This document shows, piece after piece, positions 7,758 through 15,606 of a stretch of 17,150 nucleotides of DNA (positions are counted from its first letter, which is position 1; every line of letters begins with the position of its first letter). Under the pieces are notes generated by a model. The model saw only the letters and a list, made by a program, of their open reading frames with translations, did not search any database and was not told the origin of the DNA. Location: assembly GCA_002440065.1 (NCBI GenBank), contig DJRK01000028.1, forward strand, positions 1 through 17,150, written 5' to 3'. The stretch comes from Atopobium sp. UBA6362 (GTDB taxonomy: Bacteria; Actinomycetota; Coriobacteriia; Coriobacteriales; Atopobiaceae). Position numbers and translations under genes: made by a program.

Positions 7758-8802
7758 CTACTGCCCCGTGCTCTGGACGAAGCCGCCGGAAAGCGCGTTT
7801 GCCTCGAGCACCTTCGCGCAGCCGTTGACGACGTTCTCGAGGGCCGTCGGGCTCACGTTCACGGGCACCCCGGTCTCCTCGCGGAGTCGCTGGTCGAGGC
7901 CGCGCAGCAGGCCGCCGCCGCCCGTAAGCAGGATGCCGTAGTACATGAGGTCGGAAGCGAGGTCGGGAGGGGTCACGTCGAGGGCGTCCTTGACGGCCTT
8001 CGTGACCTCGTCGAGCGGACGGTCGAGCGCGCGTCTGATCTCCTCGCTCTCGATACGCACGGTCTTGGGAAGACCGCTAATCACATCGCGACCGTTGACC
8101 TCGACATCAAGCTCGTCCTTGAGCGGAACGGCGGAACCGACCTTGATCTTGATGTCCTCCGCCGTCCTCTCGCCAATTGAGAGGTTGTACGACGTCGCGG
8201 ACGTGCTGCAGGATCGTCTGATCGAACTCGTCGCCCGCCGTGCGGATCGACTGGGAGACGACGATGCCGCCCATCGAGATGACGGCGACCTCGGTCGTGC
8301 CGCCGCCGATGTCGACGACCATGGAGCCCGTCGGGTCCTCGATAGGCAGGTCGGCGCCGATGGCGGCCGCCATCGGCTCTTCGATGAGGTAAGCCTGTCG
8401 CGCACCGGCGGTGATGGTGGCCTCGAAGACGGCGCGCTTCTCGACGGAGGTGACGCCCGAGGGGACGCACACAACGACGCGCGGACGCGGGCTCCAGGGA
8501 TAGCGGCGCTCGCGGGCCTTCTCGATGAAGTAGCGGAGCATGACCTCGGTCACGTCGAAGTCGGCGATGACGCCGTCCTTGAGCGGGCGCTCGGCGATGA
8601 TGGAGCCGGGGGTGCGGCCAATCATTCGCTTGGCGTCGGCGCCGACGGCGAGAACGCGGCTCTCGCTCTTGTCGATGGCGACGACGGAGGGCTCGTTGAT
8701 GACGATGCCCTGGCCCCTCACCGCGACAAGCGTGTTCGCGGTGCCGAGGTCGATGGCGAGGTCGCCGCCGTACTCACCAAATATCGAATCGAAGAAAGAC
8801 AT
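7758..8802 (-). pseudogene. mreB: MreB, actin-like cell-shape protein, interrupted by a single-base frameshift
   Basis: MreB forms ATP-dependent filaments under the membrane that organise elongation synthesis. The first frame starts at an ATG (8800-8802) and gives 203 family-consistent residues, with phosphate loops DLGTANT (18-24) and DIGGGTTE (164-171) and ending DEFDQTILQHVRD. The family sequence then continues in the next frame from 8189 as YNLSIGERTAEDIKIKVGSA to the TAG at 7758-7760, including GILLTGGGGLLRGLDQRL. Four bases (8190-8193) stand between D203 and the Tyr codon where three would keep frame, so one base is extra. Joined, the product is about 347 residues, the normal MreB length. 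Read literally, translation would go out of frame and stop at 8107 (about 231 residues). No homopolymer or slippery heptamer is at the site. A sequencing or assembly error is most likely because neighbours are intact; a true mutation is possible. Confidence 0.9.
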
Positions 8803-8852
8803 TCACTTACCTTGCTCGAAGATGTCTCGCGGATGCTCTGGGGCCGAAAGGG

Positions 8853-10145
8853 TTAGTTAGTCTGGGACGCATAGGTGGCGTCAATGGAGGTGATCTTCCA
8901 CGTGATGCCGTCGCGGACCATGTTCAGGGTGTACTGCTGCTCACCGCCGGAAGCGAGGGTCGCGACCACGTGGACCTTGGACTCGCTCATGGAACGGTCG
9001 ACGCCGTCGACCTTGACGGATGCGCCGGAAGGCAGCGTGTCGGACATGGTCTGGAGCTGGTTGGAAGCCGAGCTCGCGACGTACTTGGCGATGTCCTCGT
9101 TGTTCGTCTTGGCGGCAAAGACCTGCTCGGCCACGCTCTCCTGGGTGGGCCAGCCGTAACCGCGCGTGTAGGCGAAGAACACGCCGCCGCCCACGGCGAT
9201 GAGGAGCACGAGGATCACGAAGAAGACCTTGAGGCCCGTGTGCTTATGCTTGCGCTTGACCTTGCGGGCCTTCTTGTCCTGCTCAACGAGCTCCTCCTCT
9301 GTGACGGAGAAGAAGCCGGTGTCCTCGGCGGACGGGATGAGCACGCCGGAGTCGCCGGTGGGGTCGAGCGGGTCGACGGCGCCGTTGTAGCCCGCGGCGG
9401 CGAGGAACGCGTCGGTGTCGGAGGAGGCGTTCTGCTGCTTGGCTGTGGTGACGGCGAGCGCCTTGCGGGCCGCGTCATAGGAGGCCTGGGCCTCGGGCGG
9501 GAGTATAAAGGAGCCGTCGCCCGTGGCGTGCGCGAAGGCGTCGACGGCCTCGGGCATGCGGTTCGCCGAGACATAGGCGAGGCCGAGGTCGCAGTAGACC
9601 TGCGCCTGGCTCTCGAGCGGCGTCGTGAAGTCGAGCGCGGTGCGGTAGGCCTCGACCGCGTCGACGGGGCGCCCGAGCCTCATGAAGCAGCTGCCGAGGT
9701 CGGACAAGGCGGCGGCAGGCGCGGGATTGTTCTCGTCGATCGCGGCGCTGCGGTAGGCGATGCCGGCGTTGCGGACGTCGCCCGCGGCCTCGTATGCCTT
9801 GCCGAGCGCGAGGTAGGCCTTGTACGGCGTGGGGTAGGCGGAGTCCTGGACAGCGCTCGTGAGCGCGGCGACGGCCTCGGGGGCGCGCCCTGCGGCCAGA
9901 AGGGCGCGGCCGCGGTTGCAGGAAAGCGCGCCCACCTTGCCGTAGGCGGTGTCGGCAAGGGCGCTCGCATAGGCATCGGCCGCAAGGTCGTAGCGACCGA
10001 GCTTCATGTAAGCGTTGCCCAGAAGGTGGTCGGACTCGCCGTTGACCTCGCCCGCGGCCTTAGCCTGGGAAAGCATGTTCACGGCACCCATCCAGTCGCC
10101 CGACTGATAGGCCGCCTTGCCAGCGTCAAATGCCTGTTGGTTCAA
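8853..10145 (-). CDS. TPR-repeat membrane protein with extracytoplasmic C-terminal domain
   Basis: The protein has 430 residues. Residues 1-235 consist of tetratricopeptide-like helix pairs (for example HLLGNAYMKLGRYDLAADAY at 40-59 and LGLAYVSANRMPEAVDAF at 187-204), a scaffold for protein-protein contacts. An acidic linker follows, then a Lys-rich stretch (291-302), one membrane segment (about 305-326) and a ~100-residue C-terminal domain (328-430) of alpha+beta character ending in DGITWKITSIDATY, which resembles small NTF2-like/DUF4878-type domains. The basic stretch before the segment predicts TPRs inside and the C-terminal domain outside. The start is a TTG (10143-10145) with a good GGAGG site 6 bases upstream. 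It lies 42 bp after the cyclophilin gene and 50 bp before mreB. The specific function is unknown; a role in envelope assembly is inferred from position. Confidence 0.85.
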   Translation of the reverse strand: MNQQAFDAGKAAYQSGDWMGAVNMLSQAKAAGEVNGESDHLLGNAYMKLGRYDLAADAYASALADTAYGKVGALSCNRGRALLAAGRAPEAVAALTSAVQDSAYPTPYKAYLALGKAYEAAGDVRNAGIAYRSAAIDENNPAPAAALSDLGSCFMRLGRPVDAVEAYRTALDFTTPLESQAQVYCDLGLAYVSANRMPEAVDAFAHATGDGSFILPPEAQASYDAARKALAVTTAKQQNASSDTDAFLAAAGYNGAVDPLDPTGDSGVLIPSAEDTGFFSVTEEELVEQDKKARKVKRKHKHTGLKVFFVILVLLIAVGGGVFFAYTRGYGWPTQESVAEQVFAAKTNNEDIAKYVASSASNQLQTMSDTLPSGASVKVDGVDRSMSESKVHVVATLASGGEQQYTLNMVRDGITWKITSIDATYASQTN

Positions 10146-10187
10146 GATGATCCTCCAATAAGAACAATCACAAGACGGGCGCGCCCG

Positions 10188-10736
10188 CTACGCGGAGACG
10201 TGCTCGATCCTGATCGAGTTGATGACGTCGCCGGAGCGGAGCTCGGAGATGACGTCCATGCCCTCGATGGTCTGGCCAAACACGGTATACCCGGAATCGA
10301 GGGAGTGCTGCGGGCCAAGACAGAAATAGAACTGGGAACCGGCGGAGTTCGGGTCCATGGAGCGTGCCATGGCGAGGGCGCCGTCGACGTGGGAGTTGCG
10401 CGGGTTCGTGCTGAACTCCTCTCGGATGCGGTAGCCGGGGCCACCGGTGCCGGGCTGGCCCTCGGGGCCGCGCGCTCCGGCTGCGACCTGCTCGGGGCTC
10501 ATCTCGCGGGTATTGGGACAGCCGCCCTGGATGACGAAGCCGGGGACGTAGCGGTGGAACTTAAGGTCGTCGTAGAAGCCGGAGCCGGCGAGCTCGCAGA
10601 AGTTCGCGACGTGGATCGGGGCGCCGTCGCCGTCGAGGCGAACGCGAATGGCGCCCTTGGAGGTGTCGAACACGGCGACCTCGTCGCCGGCAACCTGGTA
10701 CTCAGGGGTGTAAAGCGGATCCGCAAAGAAACCCAT
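10188..10736 (-). CDS. Cyclophilin-type peptidyl-prolyl cis-trans isomerase
   Basis: The protein has 182 residues from the ATG at 10734-10736, which has AAGGAG 5 bases upstream. A GTG two codons earlier overlaps that ribosome site and is rejected. Cyclophilins catalyse cis-trans isomerisation of peptide bonds before proline. The catalytic core is recognisable: FHRYVPGFVIQGG (60-72) with the active-site Arg62, Phe67 and Gln70, and MARSMDPNSAGSQFYFCL (123-140) with Gln135 and Phe136. The position of the Trp that contacts cyclosporin in many family members is Ser145 here (HSLDSGYTVFG). There is no signal peptide or membrane segment, so it is cytoplasmic, like PpiB. A candidate promoter precedes it, and the TPR gene follows after 42 bp. 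Confidence 0.95.
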   Translation of the reverse strand: MGFFADPLYTPEYQVAGDEVAVFDTSKGAIRVRLDGDGAPIHVANFCELAGSGFYDDLKFHRYVPGFVIQGGCPNTREMSPEQVAAGARGPEGQPGTGGPGYRIREEFSTNPRNSHVDGALAMARSMDPNSAGSQFYFCLGPQHSLDSGYTVFGQTIEGMDVISELRSGDVINSIRIEHVSA

Positions 10737-10789
10737 GGCCACTCCTTACTCGATAAACAGGGGTCGAATACCCACGCTTCAACTATTCG

Positions 10790-10820
10790 ATGATAGCAGC
10801 AAGCCAACCATTTCACACAA
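10790..10820 (-). promoter_or_regulatory. Candidate extended -10 promoter for the ppi-TPR-mre run
   Basis: On the minus strand, TATCAT (10790-10795) is preceded directly by TGC (10796-10798), forming an extended -10 (TGnTATnAT-like) element. A weak -35-like TTGTGT lies at 10815-10820, with a long 19-base spacer. Transcription would start near 10783, about 47 bases before the cyclophilin ATG. It sits in the 132-bp gap after the zinc-ribbon gene. It was assigned by eye only. Confidence 0.35.
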
Positions 10821-10868
10821 TCGGTAGAGCCCAAACGGGACGCTGTGCGCTTGTGGGAAGCCGCGTCC

Positions 10869-11825
10869 TCAGCGCTCGGCCTTTTGCGGGGCCCAGGAAT
10901 CGTAGTTCTGGTCGAACAGGCTCTTGTAGGAGCTCGACTGGCTCCCCGGCAGGATCTGGTCCTTCTCGGCCTGTGGGTCCTGAGCCTCGGCAGATGCCTT
11001 CCAGCAGGCGGTGATCGCGTCGCAGCGATTGCGCAGCCAGTTGCCGAGGCTCTTCAGGTTCGAGATGTCGTCGGCATAGAGCCCGTCGCCGTCGGAACAC
11101 TGCTCGAGGTCGGATATGAGGTTCGAGACGCGGATGGAGACGTTCTGGGCATCGACGTAGGCCTGCGAGCGCTCGTCCGCAGAACCGGTGAGACCCGTGG
11201 TCGAAAGCTTGGACTCGCAGTCGTCGACGGCGTCGGCGAGCTCCTTGAGCTCGCCGTAGTCTCTGCTCAGGTTGTCGAAGGCCGGGTCATCGGACTCGTC
11301 GCCCGAAGAGCCGTCGTCCTGCGAGCGGTCCTGGGCCGAGAGCGAGTCGAGGGAGCCGGGCGAGCCGGCGTTGGACGTGTCGTAGGGCGTCGTCGCGCGG
11401 GTGTCGTTCACGGTGGGGTTCCAGGGATGCGTGATCGCGAGGGCGGTGCCGCCCACGATGAGGATCGCCGCGCCCGCGGCGACGACGAACTGCTTCATGC
11501 GGGGCAGCAGGTCGTTCACGGAGGAGGCCGTCACGGCATCGGGGCCCGTCGGCGGGATCGCGCTCTCGAACCCGGGCTGCTCCCCTGCCTCGGAGTCCAC
11601 CTCGGGTTCTTTATGCTCTTCCTGCTTCTTGGCCTGGGCGGCGCCGGGAATCGGAGAGCCGCACTTGGGGCAAGCGGTGTCGCCGCTCCTCACGAGGGCG
11701 CCGCAGACACGGCACCACGTGAGCTCGTTCAGGTTGATGCGCTGGGTGGCGTAGAGCGTCTCCCCGCAATACGGGCACTCAAAGGAGCCGTTGGGTACTT
11801 CTCTGGAGCAGTTGGGGCAAATCAA
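10869..11825 (-). CDS. Membrane-anchored double zinc-ribbon protein
   Basis: The protein has 318 residues. Two N-terminal zinc ribbons are visible: C3-PN-C6 with C17-PY-C20, and C38-RV-C41 with C52-PK-C55, each able to bind one zinc. A charged Glu/Lys/Pro-rich linker follows, then one membrane segment (about 112-131, VVAAGAAILIVGGTALAI). After it comes a Ser/Asp/Gly-rich stretch (about 140-185) and a mostly helical C-terminal domain (about 186-300) containing four Cys residues or fewer and no motif I recognise. The ribbons should be cytoplasmic and the helical domain outside. The start is a TTG (11823-11825) with GGAGGG 8 bases upstream. It stands alone between the ATPase (162-bp gap) and the cyclophilin gene. 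Such zinc-ribbon/transmembrane proteins are common but poorly characterised in Coriobacteriia; no function is assigned. Confidence 0.85.
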   Translation of the reverse strand: MICPNCSREVPNGSFECPYCGETLYATQRINLNELTWCRVCGALVRSGDTACPKCGSPIPGAAQAKKQEEHKEPEVDSEAGEQPGFESAIPPTGPDAVTASSVNDLLPRMKQFVVAAGAAILIVGGTALAITHPWNPTVNDTRATTPYDTSNAGSPGSLDSLSAQDRSQDDGSSGDESDDPAFDNLSRDYGELKELADAVDDCESKLSTTGLTGSADERSQAYVDAQNVSIRVSNLISDLEQCSDGDGLYADDISNLKSLGNWLRNRCDAITACWKASAEAQDPQAEKDQILPGSQSSSYKSLFDQNYDSWAPQKAER

Positions 11826-11987
11826 GTCGAAGGCCCTCCACAGGACTCGGCAAAGCGAACAGTTCAGCAGAATAGATTACGGCAAGGTCGGGCATGCGGC
11901 ATCGCGGGCAGAAAGGCAAACACGAGGAATGCACGGTACTGAAGCCATGGATTCGCAGCGCATAAGTACACCGGCGCACGAAATTCC

Positions 11988-14399
11988 CTACCTACGCTTG
12001 GCCTCGGTCTTCTCCTCGCGGGCCTCGATGCGGGCGACGACCTTGAGGAACAGGTCGTTCTGCTCGTAGCTGCGATCGAAAGCGTTCGACATGCGCTCAA
12101 AGAGCTTCACCGCGAGAACCGAGAAGATCGCGGTCGCGACGGCCACCTCGACCGAGAGCCGGCAGATATGGAAGAAGTCTCGTCCGAGCGTCGAGGCGAG
12201 CACGACGAGGCCGACCATGCAGACGAGAAGCGCCATGCGCAGGGTCGTGAGCGGCACCGAGATACGGTAGATGAGCGCAAGGCCGACCACGATCGTGATG
12301 AACATGCACACCGTTGAGATCTCTGAGAAGTCGTGCCCGAGGACCCGCCCAAGCAAAAGCTCGATAAAGAGGAACAGGACGATGGAGGCCGAGGCAGGCA
12401 GCGACCGCGAGAGGACGTTCGCGAGGAAGTTGCCCCTCACCCGCTCGTGGTTGGGCTCGAGGGCGAGCACGAACGACGGGATGCCGATAACGGAGGTCGA
12501 GATGAGCGACATCTGAATCGGGATGAACGGGTACGGGGGGATCGCGATGCAGATAAGCGCGAGCACCGCCGCGAAGACGGTCTTCACCAAGAACAGCGAG
12601 GCCGAGCGCTGGAGGTTGTTGATTGAGCGGCGCCCCTCGGCCACGACCTCGGGCATGTGGGCGAAATCGTTGTCAGCGAGGACGATCTCGGACACGTTGC
12701 GGGCCGCGGCGGAGCCGGAAGCCATGGAGACCGAGCAATCGGCCTCTCGAAGCGCGAGCACGTCGTTCACGCCGTCTCCCGTCATGGCCACGGTACGGCC
12801 GCGACGGTGCAGGGCGTCCACGAGGTCGCGCTTCTGCTGCGGCGTCACGCGGCCGAAGACGCGGGCCCACTCGACGGCCTCATCGAGCTTCTCGGGGGTA
12901 TCGAGCTCCGAGGCGTCGACGTAGCGGTCGGCGTCCGGGACGCCGGCGATCTGGGCGATGGCCGAGACGGTCCTCGGGTCGTCGCCGGAAATGACGCGCA
13001 GCTCAACGCCTTGGTCCAGGAAGTAGGCCATCGTCTGCGGGGCAGACTCGCGGATTTTGTCGCGGATACCCACGACGCCCAAGAGCCTCACGTCGCCCTC
13101 GATGCGGTTCTCGGCGTCGAACCCGTCGCACTCGCAGACGACGAGACGTCGCTCGATGTCCTCGAAACCCGCCTGGAAACACAGGTCGTTCGCATCGGCG
13201 ACGGCATCGCCCTCGAGAACGAACTGGGCGGCTCCCATCACGAAGGCGCGGCCGCCGGCGTCGACGCAGCCCGAATACTTGCGCGCCGAGCTGAAGGGCA
13301 CGGCGCGGGCGACCTCTTCATCGCGATAGATGCCCTTCTCCTGCGCGTAGCGCATGAGCGCGCAGGCGGTCTCGTTCGCGTCGGACCCGTTGCCCCGCGA
13401 GATGAGCGAGAAGGCCTCAACGACGTCGTGTGACGCACTCTCCCCTGCCCCCTGCACATGGGCGACCTCCATCTCCCCGGACGTGATGGTGCCCGTCTTG
13501 TCGAGGCAGAGGGTGTCCACGCGCGCGAGGGTCTCGACGCAGTAGGCCTGCTGCACGAGGACGCCGCGCCGACCCAACCGCGTCGTCGCGATCGCCAGGA
13601 CCGAGCTGGTGAGGAGCACGAGGCCCTGAGGAATCATGCCGAGGACGGCGCTCGTGGAGGACAGGATCGCGTCGTTGATCGAGGTGCCCTCGAGGAAAAC
13701 GGTGCGCAGGAAGAGCCCAAGGCCCAGGGGGACGAGCAGGAAGGTGCCCCAGCGGATGATCGCCTTGAGCGTCATAAGGATCTCGGACTTCACGGGCTTG
13801 ACGTACTTGGCCTCGGCATTGATCTTTGCGGCGTAGCCGTCCTTGCCGACCTTGGTCACGCGGGCGACGACGCTGCCGCTCTCGATGAAGCTGCCCGAGA
13901 GAAGCGCGTCGCCGGGGACCTTGGCCACGGGGATCGACTCGCCCGTCAGGAGCGACTCGTCGGCGTAGACGTTACCCGAGACGTCGACGCAGTCGGCGGG
14001 GACCTGGTCGCCGTGCGAGAGCCTCATGAGGTCGTCGATCACGAGCTCGGAGGGGGGCAGGGCCTTCTCGCCGCCGTCGCGCAGGACCGTGACCTCCTTC
14101 TGGGTCATGATCGCGAGCTTGTCGACCATGCGCTTGGCGCGGATCTCCTGGAAGACCCCGATGAAGAGGTTCGCGAAGACGATCGTGAGGAACAGCAGGT
14201 TGCGGTACTGGCCCGTCATGAAGATGAGGATGGCCATGCAGAGGTTGACCCCGTTGAAGAGGGTGAACGCATGGGACGCGAAGATCTGCGCGACGGACTT
14301 TGTCTTGACGTCGGTGTCGCGGTTGACACGTCCCTCGGCGACCCGTTGAGCGACTTCTTCGGAGGTCAGGCCCTGCAACCCGCGGTTATCGTCGGACAT
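11988..14399 (-). CDS. Cation-translocating P-type ATPase (CtpE-like, HAD-IC family)
   Basis: The 803-residue protein has the full P-type ATPase layout: two N-terminal helices (about 45-85), actuator domain with TGES (152-155), helices 3-4 including MIPQGLVLLTS (255-265), phosphorylation site D300-KTGT, nucleotide-binding domain, hinge GDGVND (541-546) and about six C-terminal helices. There is no N-terminal heavy-metal-binding domain and no CPx motif, which argues against a copper/zinc exporter. The LxRxDxLCLDKTGT context and overall length resemble actinobacterial CtpE, reported to import Ca2+ in mycobacteria, so Ca2+ or another divalent cation is a family-based guess. Gln258 replaces the Glu usual in the helix-4 PEGL-type motif. 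The ATG at 14397-14399 has GAAGGAG 4 bases upstream; a TTG six codons earlier lacks a site and overlaps the ribosome-site region. Confidence 0.93.
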   Translation of the reverse strand: MSDDNRGLQGLTSEEVAQRVAEGRVNRDTDVKTKSVAQIFASHAFTLFNGVNLCMAILIFMTGQYRNLLFLTIVFANLFIGVFQEIRAKRMVDKLAIMTQKEVTVLRDGGEKALPPSELVIDDLMRLSHGDQVPADCVDVSGNVYADESLLTGESIPVAKVPGDALLSGSFIESGSVVARVTKVGKDGYAAKINAEAKYVKPVKSEILMTLKAIIRWGTFLLVPLGLGLFLRTVFLEGTSINDAILSSTSAVLGMIPQGLVLLTSSVLAIATTRLGRRGVLVQQAYCVETLARVDTLCLDKTGTITSGEMEVAHVQGAGESASHDVVEAFSLISRGNGSDANETACALMRYAQEKGIYRDEEVARAVPFSSARKYSGCVDAGGRAFVMGAAQFVLEGDAVADANDLCFQAGFEDIERRLVVCECDGFDAENRIEGDVRLLGVVGIRDKIRESAPQTMAYFLDQGVELRVISGDDPRTVSAIAQIAGVPDADRYVDASELDTPEKLDEAVEWARVFGRVTPQQKRDLVDALHRRGRTVAMTGDGVNDVLALREADCSVSMASGSAAARNVSEIVLADNDFAHMPEVVAEGRRSINNLQRSASLFLVKTVFAAVLALICIAIPPYPFIPIQMSLISTSVIGIPSFVLALEPNHERVRGNFLANVLSRSLPASASIVLFLFIELLLGRVLGHDFSEISTVCMFITIVVGLALIYRISVPLTTLRMALLVCMVGLVVLASTLGRDFFHICRLSVEVAVATAIFSVLAVKLFERMSNAFDRSYEQNDLFLKVVARIEAREEKTEAKRR

Positions 14400-14435
14400 T
14401 CGACTCCTTCGTGGCAAAAAGGGCCAGAGAGTCGA
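14400..14435 (-). promoter_or_regulatory. Shine-Dalgarno region of the ATPase with a complementary upstream segment
   Basis: On the minus strand the ATPase ribosome site is GAAGGAGTCGA-ATG. GAGTCGA (14400-14406) is perfectly complementary to TCGACTC (14429-14435), which lies in the loop side of the terminator hairpin just upstream. The leader could therefore fold either as the terminator or as a 7-bp stem covering part of the ribosome site. The complementarity is seen; the regulatory role is inference. Confidence 0.35.
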
Positions 14436-14446
14436 TTCCCTGGCCC
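14416..14446 (-). terminator. Intrinsic terminator between the GH18 lipoprotein gene and the P-type ATPase
   Basis: Read on the minus strand, GGGCCAG (14440-14446) pairs with CTGGCCC (14421-14427), extended by two further pairs after one mismatch with a 6-base loop, and is followed directly by TTTTT (14416-14420). It would end transcripts from the glycan module. It ends only 17 bases before the ATPase ATG, so it also lies in the ATPase leader unless that promoter is inside it. Confidence 0.8.
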
Positions 14447-14518
14447 TGGAACCTCATAAGGCAATGTGACGCTTTATCGATTCTACCCTAGACGGGACCT
14501 GGCTAACTTAAGCCAACC

Positions 14519-15574
14519 TTACAGTCTCCAAAGGTCGATCGAGGGCAGCCCGCCGTCGTCTCCCTGGAGCCGCTCGGCCCAGGACGCGAGCGTCGCCTCG
14601 TCCGCATACCAAACGGTATGCGACGTGCCCGAGTCGACGTAGGAAAAGCTCAAGGCGCCGCTCGCCCCGTCGCGCGAAGGCTCAGTGCCGTTTCCGGCCG
14701 CAAGAAGCTCGGCCGTCGCACGCGTCAGCGACTTCGCCGTCGCGGGTCCCGACCAATCGTAGCCCCCGTTCGCCAAGGCGAAACGAAGGCCAGGCACGGA
14801 CGCGAACTTCTGCTTGAGCCCGTCGAGGAACTCAAAGTCCGCCTTGGGTCCCGGCTCAGTCCCCGAGCCGCGCAGGTTGTAGCACATGACGGAGTGCTCG
14901 GCCCCTCCGGGAAACGTCAAACGGTCCACCGGGGTGCTCGGTTCCAAGACGACGCGAAGCGCCAGGCCTTCTTGGCCGCAACGCTCCAGAAGCGCTCGCT
15001 CGAAGGTCAGGAACCGGTCCCAGAGGTCGAAGTCGGAGCGGATCTTCTCGTAGTCGACCTCGATGCCGTCGAAGCTGTTCGTCGTGGCGAGCCCCACGAG
15101 TTCGTCCACGTGGGCCGCAAGGGACGCGTCGTCGCCGAGGACGTCCCACAGGACGCCCGTGTCCTTCTCGGTGGAGGAGCCCGAAGACTCGACGTCGTTC
15201 ACAAAGGAAAGGTAGACGCGCTTCTGGGCCGTGCGGTCATCGTTCCTGGCCTTGCGAAGAAAAGCGAGCGCGGCATCGGGGACCTGGACCTGGCCGTCGA
15301 CCCAGGACGCGGCGAAGGCGGAGAGCTCGTCGATTGAATCCGGGCAGGACCTGATGGTATCGATGTCGTCGGCGCAGTCCCAGTACGCGCTCCACGCAAG
15401 GAGGCTCGCAGAGGAGCCCGAAAGCGCCTCGAGCTCGGACCGGGAGAGCGCGGCGGCGTCGACCTGAGGAGCGGAATCCTCGTCGGACTTGCCGTGGTTC
15501 CCGCACGCGCCGAGGGCAAGCGCGCTCGCGGTAAGCGGAACGGCGGACAGGAATTGCCTGCGGGTGAGCCTCAT
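14519..15574 (-). CDS. Tat-exported lipoprotein of the glycoside hydrolase 18 type
   Basis: The protein has 351 residues. The N terminus has a twin-arginine motif (TRRQFL, 4-9), a hydrophobic segment and a lipobox LGAC with Cys24, predicting export by Tat and lipid anchoring on the outer face of the membrane. The GH18 signature DxxDxDxE appears as DGIEVDYE (169-176), with Glu176 as the expected proton donor. The downstream VMCYNL stretch (around 232-237) fits the GH18 barrel strand pattern that carries a substrate-contacting Tyr. GH18 enzymes cleave beta-1,4-linked N-acetylglucosamine-containing glycans, but divergent members act on other glycans or only bind. The ATG at 15572-15574 has AAAGG 6 bases upstream. 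It follows the NodB-like gene by 32 bp, so the pair is probably an operon working on a secreted or cell-wall polysaccharide. The substrate is unknown. Confidence 0.82.
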   Translation of the reverse strand: MRLTRRQFLSAVPLTASALALGACGNHGKSDEDSAPQVDAAALSRSELEALSGSSASLLAWSAYWDCADDIDTIRSCPDSIDELSAFAASWVDGQVQVPDAALAFLRKARNDDRTAQKRVYLSFVNDVESSGSSTEKDTGVLWDVLGDDASLAAHVDELVGLATTNSFDGIEVDYEKIRSDFDLWDRFLTFERALLERCGQEGLALRVVLEPSTPVDRLTFPGGAEHSVMCYNLRGSGTEPGPKADFEFLDGLKQKFASVPGLRFALANGGYDWSGPATAKSLTRATAELLAAGNGTEPSRDGASGALSFSYVDSGTSHTVWYADEATLASWAERLQGDDGGLPSIDLWRL

Positions 15575-15606
15575 CTACTGCCTTTCATGCGAAATCGAGA
15601 AAACGG

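Noticed and set aside
8180..8200. Programmed ribosomal frameshift in mreB
   Set aside because: There is no slippery heptamer, homopolymer or internal Shine-Dalgarno at the junction, and MreB is not known to be made by recoding.
8970..10793. 607-codon plus-strand open frame opposite the TPR and cyclophilin genes
   Set aside because: Both strands cannot plausibly code here; the minus strand gives TPR repeats and a full cyclophilin, while the plus frame is Gly/Val/Arg-rich shadow sequence.
10815..10865. tRNA-like string (TCGGTAGAGC) on the plus strand
   Set aside because: No acceptor stem, anticodon arm or T-loop can be built around it.
11826..11987. Search for an ATPase terminator or a zinc-ribbon promoter in the 162-bp gap
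   Set aside because: No hairpin with a T-tract is visible, and the best -10-like string (TATTCT) has no acceptable -35 partner.
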